Below, one piece after another: positions 15,579 through 22,961 of a stretch of 50,035 nucleotides of DNA. Source of the DNA: an uncultured delta proteobacterium (GTDB lineage: Bacteria; Myxococcota_A; UBA9160; JAFDET01); assembly GCA_947259215.1 (NCBI GenBank), contig CAMYLJ010000011.1:1-50035 (forward strand), written 5' to 3'. Numbering within the stretch: position 1 is the first letter of the stretch; each line of letters begins with the position of its first letter. Made by a program: the position numbers and the translations under genes. The notes beneath the pieces were generated by a model. The model was not told the origin of the DNA. It did not search any database and saw only the letters and a program-made list of their open reading frames with translations.

Positions 15579-16484
15579 CGCCAGGTGCTCGGCGAACCAG
15601 CTGGCGCTGAGCCGGGCGAGCGCGTCGAGCGCTCCGGGCTCCTCGAAAAGAGGACCCGCCTGCGGCACGAGCTCGAGGCGCAGCCCGGACCGCACCCGCG
15701 CGAGCCGCTCCCGGTGCAGCGCCAGCGTCGCCTCGTCGCGCCCGCCGACCACCAGCAGCGTGGGGGCACGAACCTGCACCAGCGCCTCCGCGGCGAGATC
15801 GAGACGTGCCCCCCGGCACACGACGGCGCGCACCACGCCCGCACGGCGCACGGCGGCGAGCAGCGCCGCGGCGCCTCCCGTGCCGGCGCCGAAGAGCCCG
15901 AGCGGAAGACCCTGGGTAGCCTCCTCGCGCCGCGCCCAGTCGGCGGCAGCCGCGACCCGCTCGGCGTCGCGCTCCACGTCGAGCACGGCCCCGCCGGCCA
16001 GGAGCTCCGCCTCCGCCTCGGCCTCCTTGCGCAAGTCGAAGAGCAGGGTGGCGAAACGTGCGCCGCGCAGGGCCCGAGCGACGCCCCGGTTGCGCGGGCT
16101 GAAGCGGCTGCTGTCGGCGCCGTGCGCGAAGACCACGAGTCCCCGCGCCCGCGCCGGCACCTGGAGCTCGCCGTCGAGCTCGAGCCCCCGGCAGTCGATC
16201 CGCACCGCCGCGGGGCTCGCGGGCTGCCCGTGGCGCGCGTCCAGCAGTCGCGCGTGGAGCTGGTCCTTCAGCAGCACGCGCCGGCGCTTCAGCTGCGCCG
16301 CCAGCGCGTCCTCGACAAGCTCGATGTCCTGCTCGATGCGATAGACGCGCCGGTCGAGCTCGTGGTAGGCGTCGAACAATTCGCGGAACTCCGGATCCTC
16401 GAGCTTGAGCCGGTGGATCTCCTCACGGAGCTCCGGGAGCTCCTTGACGAGCGGGTGGTGGTCGAGGGGCATCGCGCCATCCAC
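15564..16484 (-). CDS. DUF465 (YdcH-like) domain fused to a dienelactone-hydrolase-like domain that lacks its catalytic Ser and His
   Basis: Starting at GTG 16484 (GGAAGG upstream; ATG 16472 is an alternative) the 306 aa product has two parts. Residues 7-80 are a YdcH-like DUF465 helical hairpin: HHPLVKELPELREEIHRLKL, then DPEFRELFDAYHELDRRVYR. Residues 93-300 are an alpha/beta hydrolase of the type often seen next to phosphoribosyltransferases (GLVVFAHGADSSRFSPRNR, ATLLFDLRKEAEAEAE). The nucleophile elbow normally reads GLFGASTG, but here it is GLFGAGTGG, so Ser201 is Gly. The loop usually carrying His (ATHLFEEPG) reads AGPLFEEPG. Asp250 in GGRDE is kept. The domain is therefore probably a non-catalytic pseudoenzyme. 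No frameshift is visible and codon use is normal, so the gene looks intact. Confidence 0.75.
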   Translation of the reverse strand: MDGAMPLDHHPLVKELPELREEIHRLKLEDPEFRELFDAYHELDRRVYRIEQDIELVEDALAAQLKRRRVLLKDQLHARLLDARHGQPASPAAVRIDCRGLELDGELQVPARARGLVVFAHGADSSRFSPRNRGVARALRGARFATLLFDLRKEAEAEAELLAGGAVLDVERDAERVAAAADWARREEATQGLPLGLFGAGTGGAAALLAAVRRAGVVRAVVCRGARLDLAAEALVQVRAPTLLVVGGRDEATLALHRERLARVRSGLRLELVPQAGPLFEEPGALDALARLSASWFAEHLASGDG

Positions 16485-16633
16485 CGTAACCCTTCCTGCA
16501 CCCGCGTCGCACGTCTCTTCGGAATCGCCACACGAGGGGCCGGGCGCTGCAGGACGTGGACCGACCCAGCCACTACAATCGGCGCCTGAGCAGGCCGCCG
16601 GGTCGCGGTCGCCGAGGTGCCTGGGGGTCGCGC

Positions 16634-17842
16634 ATGGATTTCGAGCACTCCGAACGAGCCCGCCTCGTGATGGATCAGGTCGAGCGCTTCGTGCACGAGC
16701 GCGTCGTCCCGAACGAGGAGACCTACCAGGGTCAGCTCGCGCACAGCGACGACTGGCGCCAGTGGCGCATTCCGCCCATCGTCGAGGAGCTCAAGGCCGA
16801 GGCCAGGGAGCTCGGGCTCTGGAACCTCTTCCTGCCCGACGACAAGTACGGCGCGGGCCTCGACAACCGCGACTACGCCCCGATCGCCGAGATCACGGGG
16901 CGAAGCTTTCTGGCCCCCGAGGTCTTCAATTGCAGCGCGCCGGACACGGGCAACGCCGAGGTCCTCGTGAAGTACGGCTCGGAGGAGCAGCAGCAGCGCT
17001 GGCTCGCGCCGCTCCTGGCCGGGGAGATCCGTTCGGGCTTCGCCATGACCGAGCCCGGCGTCGCCTCGAGCGACGCCACCAACATGCAGGCCACCTGCAA
17101 GGTGGTGGGCGACGAGGTGGTGATCAACGGCCTCAAGTGGTGGACGAGCGGCGCGGGGGACCCGCGCTGCCGTTTCCTGATCTTCATGGGCGTGACCGAC
17201 GCGCAGGCCGCTCGCCACGAGCGCCACTCCATGGTGATCGTGCCCATGGACAGCCCGGGCCTGAAGGTCCTGCGCATGGTGCCCATCTTCGGTCACCTGG
17301 GCGAGCCCCACGGGCACGCGGAGATCCTCTTCGAGGACGTGCGGGTGCCGGCGGCGAACCTCGTCGCCGGACCGGGCCGGGGCTTCGAGATCGCCCAGGG
17401 GCGCCTGGGCCCAGGGCGGATCCACCACTGCATGCGGGCCGTCGGCGCGGCCGAGCGAGCGCTGGAGCGCCTGTGCCAGCGCGCCGTCGGCCGCATCGCC
17501 TTCGGCAAGCCGCTGGCCAACCTGGGCGGCAACCGCGACATCATCGCGGAGTGCCGCATGGCCATCGACCAGGCGCGCCTGCTCACGCTGAAGGCCGCCT
17601 GGGCGCTGGACACCGTCGGGACCTTCGGCGCCCTGGTGGACATCTCGGCCATCAAGGTCGTCGCGCCGAACGTGCTCCAGCAGGTGGTCGACGCGGCCAT
17701 CCAGATTCACGGGGGCGAGGGCATGGCCGACGCCGAGCTCAGCTTTCTGATGGGCATGGCCCGTGCGCTCCGGCTCGCCGACGGCCCCGACGAGGTGCAC
17801 CGGGGCATGGTCGCCAGGCTGGAGCTCCAGAAGTATCGCTAG
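16634..17842 (+). CDS. Acyl-CoA dehydrogenase (ACAD10/11-like)
   Basis: ATG 16634 begins a 402-residue FAD-dependent acyl-CoA dehydrogenase; upstream in-frame starts give only non-family sequence. The all-helical N-terminal domain, the beta-domain FAD/substrate motif GFAMTEPGVASSDATNMQAT with VINGLKWWTSGAGDP, and the C-terminal helical domain with GRIAFGKPLANLGGNRDIIAECRMAIDQARLL and the flavin-contacting QIHGGEGMADAELS are all present. Length and motifs match the ACAD10/11-like group that oxidises medium to long or branched acyl-CoA to the 2-enoyl-CoA. The gene is followed 77 bp downstream by a membrane methyltransferase on the same strand. The substrate is not predictable from sequence. Confidence 0.9.
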   Translation: MDFEHSERARLVMDQVERFVHERVVPNEETYQGQLAHSDDWRQWRIPPIVEELKAEARELGLWNLFLPDDKYGAGLDNRDYAPIAEITGRSFLAPEVFNCSAPDTGNAEVLVKYGSEEQQQRWLAPLLAGEIRSGFAMTEPGVASSDATNMQATCKVVGDEVVINGLKWWTSGAGDPRCRFLIFMGVTDAQAARHERHSMVIVPMDSPGLKVLRMVPIFGHLGEPHGHAEILFEDVRVPAANLVAGPGRGFEIAQGRLGPGRIHHCMRAVGAAERALERLCQRAVGRIAFGKPLANLGGNRDIIAECRMAIDQARLLTLKAAWALDTVGTFGALVDISAIKVVAPNVLQQVVDAAIQIHGGEGMADAELSFLMGMARALRLADGPDEVHRGMVARLELQKYR

Positions 17843-17919
17843 TCGCCGGGGCTGGCGAGCGCTGCGCCCGTGCGAAGGCCGCCGGGCACCGCTGCGCGGC
17901 GGGCCTCGGGAGGTCCGTT

Positions 17920-18486
17920 GTGACCCAGCTCTTCTTCCTCGTCGTGGTCGGGAGCGCCGTCGTGGCGATCGCCGGCGTGCTGCTCTCCTGGGGGAGGCCG
18001 GCCGCACGCATCTGGCCTCCGCCCCGCGGAGGCTCGTGGCAGGCCTGGCTGAGCTGGCTCTTCATCGAAGTGACCATGGCGGGGCCGCTCGTCCTCGGCG
18101 TCCTCGACTGGAACAGCGGGACGCTGCCGCCCTGGATCCGGGGCGTCGCGGGCCTGGTCCTCGTACCGGCCGGCTTCGGCGTCGGGCTCGCCGCCATGCG
18201 GCAGCTCACGGTCGCTGCGAGCTTCGGCATGCAGGGTCGCCTCGTGACGAGCGGGGTCTACCGCTACTCGCGCAACCCGCAGTGCGTCGGCTTCATCGCC
18301 GGGTACCTCGGCTTCGCGCTGCTCTGCAACTCGCTCCTGGCGCTCGTGACCGCGGTGCTGCTGAGCGTGGAGTTCGCCCTCTCGCCGTTCGCCGAGGAGC
18401 CGTGGCTGCGCGAGCGATTCGGGCAGGCGTACCACGACTACGCGACACGCGTCCCGCGCTTCCTCGGCAGGCCGGCGGCGCCCTAG
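17920..18486 (+). CDS. Isoprenylcysteine carboxylmethyltransferase-family membrane protein
   Basis: GTG 17920 is preceded by GGGAGG five or six bases upstream and opens a 188 aa integral membrane protein with about five hydrophobic segments. The signature GRLVTSGVYRYSRNPQCVGF corresponds to the R-x-P SAM-binding core of ICMT/PEMT enzymes, with Asn-Pro where His-Pro is commonest. The C-terminal E-x2-L-x-E-x-F-x2-Y-x2-Y pattern (EPWLRERFGQAYHDYATRVP) is the second conserved block. The bacterial family is functionally diverse. It is only weakly similar to the family member at 14952-15578. Confidence 0.8.
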   Translation: MTQLFFLVVVGSAVVAIAGVLLSWGRPAARIWPPPRGGSWQAWLSWLFIEVTMAGPLVLGVLDWNSGTLPPWIRGVAGLVLVPAGFGVGLAAMRQLTVAASFGMQGRLVTSGVYRYSRNPQCVGFIAGYLGFALLCNSLLALVTAVLLSVEFALSPFAEEPWLRERFGQAYHDYATRVPRFLGRPAAP

Positions 18487-18580
18487 CCGGAGCGGACGGG
18501 GCAGAACGTAGGGGCGCCGCCCGGACCGAGGTCCGAGCGGCGCCCGACTTCCCCCCGCGAGACGAAGAGAAGCCCCCGCT

Positions 18581-19582
18581 CTAGCGGGCCTCGACGCCCA
18601 GTGCCTCGAGGGTGGCGATGGTCAGGTTCCCGCTGGGCAGGCCCTTGTCGCGCTGGAAGCTGGAGACGGCGCTGACCGTCTGCGCCCCGATGCGACCGTC
18701 GACGGGGCCCGGGTCGTGACCGGCCTGCAGCAGCGCGTTCTGGATCTCCTTCACCAGACCCGGCGACACGTTGGTCTCGCACAGGATCGGGCTCCAGGCC
18801 ATCTGGCCCTCGCTGACCTCCAGGGTACGCGTGACCGTCTGGTACTCGGCCGGCACCTCGACCGTGCGGGTCTGCTCCGGCTCGGCGAGCTTGCGCACGC
18901 GCACGGTGTCGTACTCGGCCGGGATCTCGATGGTCCGCGTGGTCGGCGGGCTCACCTGGACCTGCTTGCGGATGGTCTTGTACTCGGCCGGGATCGTCTC
19001 CTCGCGGGTCGTCGCCGGCGACTTCAGCACCCGCTTGCGCACGTTCTTGTAGGTGGCCGGCACCTCGACCAGGCAGAGGATCTCGCCGGTCGCGTTGTCC
19101 ACGCGCTGGATCGGGCCGCGGCCCTTCTTCCAGACGGTGTGCGCCGGCTGGTCGAGCACGCGCTCCTCCACCCACTCGTACTCCGCCGGAACCTCGACCT
19201 GGCGCGTGGAGGCCGGCTTCACCAGCACCTGCTCCTCGCGCCACTCATACTGGGCGGGCACGATCTCGAGGCGCTGGGTGGCCTCCTTCACCAGCACCTG
19301 CTCCTCGACCGTCTCGAAGCGGGCCGGCACGATCTCGATCCGCTGCGAGGCTTCGCGCTTCAGCATCCGGACCTCGTCGGTCCGAAACTCGGCCGGGACG
19401 AAGACCCGGGCGTAGCACTCGCCCGGCTTCGCCGCGGGCGGCAGCAGGTCGGCGCCCACGAAGGCCTGGGGGGGCGGCGCTGAGCTGACGTCGGGAATCG
19501 TCTCCTCTTCGGCACCGGCGGCACCGGCGAGGGCCGTGGCCATCGCCGTCACGAGCGCCGCGGCATTGCGGTGGAAGTCCAT
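18581..19582 (-). CDS. Secreted eight-fold PA[E/x]Y-repeat protein with C-terminal peptidoglycan-binding domain
   Basis: ATG 19582 follows AGAGGAGAG and encodes 333 aa with a signal peptide (to about residue 24). Residues about 57-265 contain eight units of about 22-35 residues, each starting with V/I-P-A-E/R/Q/T-Y/F followed by x-T/W-V and a V-L-V strand, such as VPAQYEWREEQVLVKPASTR and IPAEYKTIRKQVQVSPPTTR. One unit contains an insertion ending in GEILCLVEVPATY. The last 65 residues form a PG_binding_1 domain (LVKEIQNALLQAGHDPGPVD, then AVSSFQRDKGLPSGNLTIATLEALG). The repeats are probably a beta-strand stalk or surface fibre anchored to the cell wall through the C-terminal domain. I do not recognise an established name for the repeat. 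Confidence 0.75.
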   Translation of the reverse strand: MDFHRNAAALVTAMATALAGAAGAEEETIPDVSSAPPPQAFVGADLLPPAAKPGECYARVFVPAEFRTDEVRMLKREASQRIEIVPARFETVEEQVLVKEATQRLEIVPAQYEWREEQVLVKPASTRQVEVPAEYEWVEERVLDQPAHTVWKKGRGPIQRVDNATGEILCLVEVPATYKNVRKRVLKSPATTREETIPAEYKTIRKQVQVSPPTTRTIEIPAEYDTVRVRKLAEPEQTRTVEVPAEYQTVTRTLEVSEGQMAWSPILCETNVSPGLVKEIQNALLQAGHDPGPVDGRIGAQTVSAVSSFQRDKGLPSGNLTIATLEALGVEAR

Positions 19583-19774
19583 GATCTCTCCTCTGGGTTC
19601 GGCTCCGCGCGCGCGCCAACCGCGGCGAGCTGCGCGTCGGGTCATGTGGCTTGCACCCGCGTCCAATGCGCAACGGAGGTGAACCGTCACTCGCGTGCGT
19701 CGCGAGCACCCCCTGCCCTGGGTTCGGTCTGTTTTCGTTCCGCAGAGCGCGGAAATGACCGCTCGGCGATCCGC

Positions 19775-20941
19775 TCAGGGCTGCCCGGACAGCTCCCCGG
19801 CACCGGCCAGTGCCAGCCGCGTGCAGACGGGCCCGGTGATCTCGAACAGCACCGTGCCCGCGATGACCACGCCAAGCAGACTCGGCGCGAGGTCGGGAAG
19901 CCGCTGCGCCGCCACCAGCGCCATCCCGAGCGCGACCCCCGCCTGGGGCATGAGGGCGAGGCCCATCCAGCGCCGCGAGGGCGCATCGCGCCCGGCGAGG
20001 GCCGCGCCGGCGATCCGTCCCGCGGCACGCAGGAGCACGTACGCGGCGAGCAGCGCACCGGCGTCGAAGAGGGCCGCCGGGTCCGCGGCGGCTCCCGAGC
20101 CGACGAAGAAGAGGATCAAGAAGGGCCACTCGATGTTCTCGATGGCGTGGAACGGCCGGCTGTGGTGGCGCGCGAGGTTGGCCACGACCGCCCCCATGAT
20201 CATCGCGGCCAGCAGGAACGACGTGTCGAGCCAGATCGCGATTCCCCCGCACAGGAAGACCATGCCGAGCGCCTCGACCAGCGTGGGCTCGCCCGGCCGG
20301 ACGCGCCCGCTGAGGAGCGCCATCGGCACGCCGAGCGCCGCGCCCACCAGGAGCGCTCCGCCCACCTCCCAGCCGGCGCGCGCCAGGGTCGCGGCCGCGC
20401 CGTCGCCGCCGGACAGGGACTCCACGACCGCGAAGGCCAGGGCGAACACGATCAGGCCCCAGGCGTCATCCAGCGCCACGATCCCGAGGAGCGTCTTCGC
20501 GAAGGGGCCCTCGGCGCGCGCCTCGTGGACCACCTCCAACGTCGCCGCCGGGGCGGTCGCCGTGGCAATCGCGGCCAGCAGCAGGGCCAGGGGCCACGGG
20601 GCACCGACGGCGAGCAGGCCGAAGAACACGGCTACGCCCGTTGCCAGGACGACGGCCGTCGAGATCCGAAGCACGGCTCGTCCGTGCTCTCGCAGACGCG
20701 CGACGGACAGCGTCTCGCCGAGCAGGAAGCCGATCATTACCAGGGCCATGTTGGCGCTGGTCGGAAACCAATTCGCCCCGAGATCGGGGAGCAGATCCAG
20801 CCCCCCGGGCCCGATGGCGATCCCGAACAGCACGAGCAGGCTCACGCGAGGCAGGCGCAGCCGGCGCCCGAGCGCGTCCGTGAGCAGGCCCACCAGCAGC
20901 AGGCCTCCCAGGGTGATCAGGATCCGTGCGGTCTCGACCAT
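19775..20941 (-). CDS. Cation:proton antiporter of the CPA2 family
   Basis: ATG 20941, preceded by GGAG, begins a 388 aa polytopic membrane protein with roughly 11-13 hydrophobic helices and a Na+/H+ exchanger-type fold. The early helix LPRVSLLVLFGIAIGPGGLD matches the Kef/NapA-like P-x-x-x-G-x-x-x-G-P signature, and the unwound transport-site region contains ATATAPAATLEVVHEA and VALDDAWGLIVFALA, with the double-Asp typical of electrogenic CPA2 exchangers. The N-terminus lacks a signal peptide, as expected. There is no C-terminal TrkA-N regulatory domain. It probably exchanges Na+ or K+ for H+ in pH or salt homeostasis. Confidence 0.88.
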   Translation of the reverse strand: MVETARILITLGGLLLVGLLTDALGRRLRLPRVSLLVLFGIAIGPGGLDLLPDLGANWFPTSANMALVMIGFLLGETLSVARLREHGRAVLRISTAVVLATGVAVFFGLLAVGAPWPLALLLAAIATATAPAATLEVVHEARAEGPFAKTLLGIVALDDAWGLIVFALAFAVVESLSGGDGAAATLARAGWEVGGALLVGAALGVPMALLSGRVRPGEPTLVEALGMVFLCGGIAIWLDTSFLLAAMIMGAVVANLARHHSRPFHAIENIEWPFLILFFVGSGAAADPAALFDAGALLAAYVLLRAAGRIAGAALAGRDAPSRRWMGLALMPQAGVALGMALVAAQRLPDLAPSLLGVVIAGTVLFEITGPVCTRLALAGAGELSGQP

Positions 20942-21080
20942 CACCAATCTCCGGCATCGCGATTCTAGACCTCCGCTCCCCCGAGCGGTGCCCTCCGGTT
21001 CTGGGCTACCATCCCGATGTTTGACCCCAACCAATGCGTTCACCATCGACGAGCGGCGAGCGTGGGGAGGCCCCTTGGGA
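20942..21080. other. Intergenic stretch between divergent genes
   Basis: This short stretch separates the antiporter on the minus strand from plus-strand sequence. It contains TTTGACCCCAACC near 21019, similar to GTTGACCCC at about 31051 and 40573. No gene is recognised. Confidence 0.3.
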
Positions 21081-21290
21081 GTGCCCACGCCCGAGCCGGA
21101 CGCGCGCACGGCTGACCGGAACGAGCCTCGGTCGGGACGGCGCATCATAGGCTGTCATGGCCATTCCTTTGGCGAGAGGCTCGTCTGCCGTTGCGGACGA
21201 AACTGGTGGGCGCACCAGATCACGCAACACGACTGCTCGCTCAACGCGCAGAAGCAGAACCGCCATGACGCAGGCGACGGGGCTCCGTAA
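21081..21290 (+). CDS. Possible small Cys/His-rich protein
   Basis: A 69-codon frame from GTG 21081 (GGGGAGG upstream) encodes a compact Cys/His-rich C-terminal half: GCHGHSFGERLVCRCGRNWW, then AHQITQHDCS. The C-x-H ... C-x-C-G-x-x-W-W-x-H-Q-x5-C spacing looks like a small zinc-binding knuckle. Some short uncharacterised bacterial proteins have a similar CxCGxxWxxHQ signature, but I cannot name a family. The stop codon lies inside the second tRNA-Thr fragment, so the end of the frame may be an insertion junction. Part of a longer stop-free frame, the coding assignment rests only on composition and motif. Confidence 0.35.
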   Translation: MPTPEPDARTADRNEPRSGRRIIGCHGHSFGERLVCRCGRNWWAHQITQHDCSLNAQKQNRHDAGDGAP

Positions 21291-21323
21291 CCCGCAGCGG
21301 TTTGGATCCGCTCGTCGGCTCCA
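21283..21323 (+). pseudogene. Degenerate tRNA-Thr 3' fragment, second attachment-site scar
   Basis: From 21296 to 21323 the sequence repeats the T-arm and acceptor end of the fragment at 9701-9746: stem AGCGG/CCGCT, acceptor strand CGTCGGC, then TCCA. 25 of 27 bases match from CGG through CCAG. The T-loop reads TTTGGAT and not TTCGAAT, so it has lost two invariant bases. Upstream TCCGTAA resembles the anticodon loop, but the variable loop is 3-4 nt shorter. No 5' half is present. The two fragments have the same orientation and bound an 11.6 kb segment. Confidence 0.65.
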
Positions 21324-21481
21324 GATCGGGCGCTTCCGCCATTTCTCGCGAGTGGAAGATGGCCGGCGGAGCGGTACTCTTTGCCGCCACGACGGGCTCG
21401 TGGTGGCCCTCACGAGGCAGCGATCTCGTGTGCGTCGTCGATCTCGCAACCGCAACCGCCGAGTGCCTCGGGAGAGCCGCA

Positions 21482-22912
21482 TTGAAACTCCTCCACGTCG
21501 ACGTGGGCAGCGAGCCCCTGGAGCGCTTCGCCTCGGTGCTGGAGGCCGAGGAGTACGCACGCGCGGCCGCCGAGGCCGCGGAGTTCACGAAGCGCATGGC
21601 GGGTCGCAGCATCTGGAACGTCAGCTCCACGGCCGTGGGAGGTGGCGTCGCGGAGATGCTCCAGCCGCTGGTGGGCTACGCCCGCGGTGCTGGCGTCGAC
21701 GCCCGCTGGACCGTCATCGAGGGCAACCCCGCGTTCTTCCGCATCACCAAGCGACTCCACAATGCCATCCACGGGTTCGCCGGAGACGGTTCGCCCCTGG
21801 GCGAGGAGGAGCACCGGGTCTACGAGGACGTGATGCGGGCGAACGCCGCCGAGCTGCTGGGGCTGCTGGGACCCCGCGACGTGGTGATCCTCCACGATCC
21901 GCAGACCGCCGGGCTGCTGCCCCACCTGAAAGACCGCTGTGGCGTCCTGATCTGGCGCTGCCACATCGGCTGCGATGAAGGCGGGCCCGAGGCGCAGCGC
22001 GGCTGGGCGTTTCTCGAGCGCTACCTCGACCCCGCCCAGACCTTCGTCTTCTCGCGCCGGGCCTTCGTGCCGCCATTCTGCGAGGGCGAGCGCACGGTGA
22101 TCATCCAGCCGTGCATCGACCCCTTCTCCGCCAAGAACGAGGAACTCGACCCCGCCACGGTGCGGGCGATCCTGGTCCACGTGGGCGTGATCGAGGGCTC
22201 TCCCGACCCGAACCGGGCGGTATTCCGGCGTCGCGACGGCTCGCCCGGGCGCGTGGACCGCCGGGCCGACGTGCTCCAGCACGGGAGGGCGCTGGCCTGG
22301 GAGCGACCGCTCGTGGTGCAGGTCTCGCGCTGGGACCGACTCAAGGATCCCATCGGCGTGATCCGGGGCTTCGAGTGCCTGCTCGAGGACGCCGGAGCGC
22401 CCGAGGCGTCTCTCGTGCTGGCGGGCCCGGACGTGCGCGCGGTGGCGGACGATCCCGAGGGCGCGGTGGTCCTGGACGAAGTGGAGGCGGCCTGGCGCCA
22501 GCTTCCCGACGCCGTCCGGCGCCGGGTACACCTGGTGTCGTTGCCCACCGCGGACGTGGAGGAGAACGCCGTGATCGTGAACGCCCTCCAGCGCCATGCG
22601 GCGGTGGTGGTGCAGAAGAGCCTCCACGAGGGTTTCGGGCTGACCGTCACCGAGGCCATGTGGAAGGCGCGACCGGTGGTGGCCAGCGCGGTGGGCGGCA
22701 TCCAGGACCAGATCGTCGACGGAGAGGACGGCCTGCTCCTCGCCGATCCCAGCGATCGCGAGGGCTTTGCCCACGCGCTGCGCCGCGTGTTGAGCGACCC
22801 GACCCTGGCCGAGCAGCTCGGCAAGAACGCGCGCCAACGCGCGCGCCGGAGCTTCCTGGGTCTGCGCTCGCTGGCCGACTACGCCCGCCTCATCACCTCC
22901 CTGGACACCTAG
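21482..22912 (+). CDS. treT: GT4 glycosyltransferase, trehalose synthase (TreT)-like
   Basis: TTG 21482 is chosen because GGGAGAG precedes it by five bases and the encoded N-terminus, LKLLHVDVGSEPLERFASVL, matches the family start. Upstream sequence would run back into the tRNA fragment. The 476 aa product has the GT-B architecture of retaining GT4 enzymes. The N-terminal half contains NVSSTAVGGGVAEMLQPLVG for acceptor and donor binding, HDPQTAGLLP and WRCHIGCD. The C-terminal half has VVQVSRWDRLKDPIGVIRGF for nucleotide-sugar binding and the E-x7-E motif QKSLHEGFGLTVTEAMWKA. TreT makes trehalose from NDP-glucose and glucose, mainly for osmotic or desiccation stress. A related disaccharide-phosphate transfer is possible, so specificity is inferred. 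Confidence 0.8.
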   Translation: MKLLHVDVGSEPLERFASVLEAEEYARAAAEAAEFTKRMAGRSIWNVSSTAVGGGVAEMLQPLVGYARGAGVDARWTVIEGNPAFFRITKRLHNAIHGFAGDGSPLGEEEHRVYEDVMRANAAELLGLLGPRDVVILHDPQTAGLLPHLKDRCGVLIWRCHIGCDEGGPEAQRGWAFLERYLDPAQTFVFSRRAFVPPFCEGERTVIIQPCIDPFSAKNEELDPATVRAILVHVGVIEGSPDPNRAVFRRRDGSPGRVDRRADVLQHGRALAWERPLVVQVSRWDRLKDPIGVIRGFECLLEDAGAPEASLVLAGPDVRAVADDPEGAVVLDEVEAAWRQLPDAVRRRVHLVSLPTADVEENAVIVNALQRHAAVVVQKSLHEGFGLTVTEAMWKARPVVASAVGGIQDQIVDGEDGLLLADPSDREGFAHALRRVLSDPTLAEQLGKNARQRARRSFLGLRSLADYARLITSLDT

Positions 22913-22961
22913 CCGAGAGATCCGCCGCCCGGCCCAGACCGATCCAATCTCGGAGTGAAGC

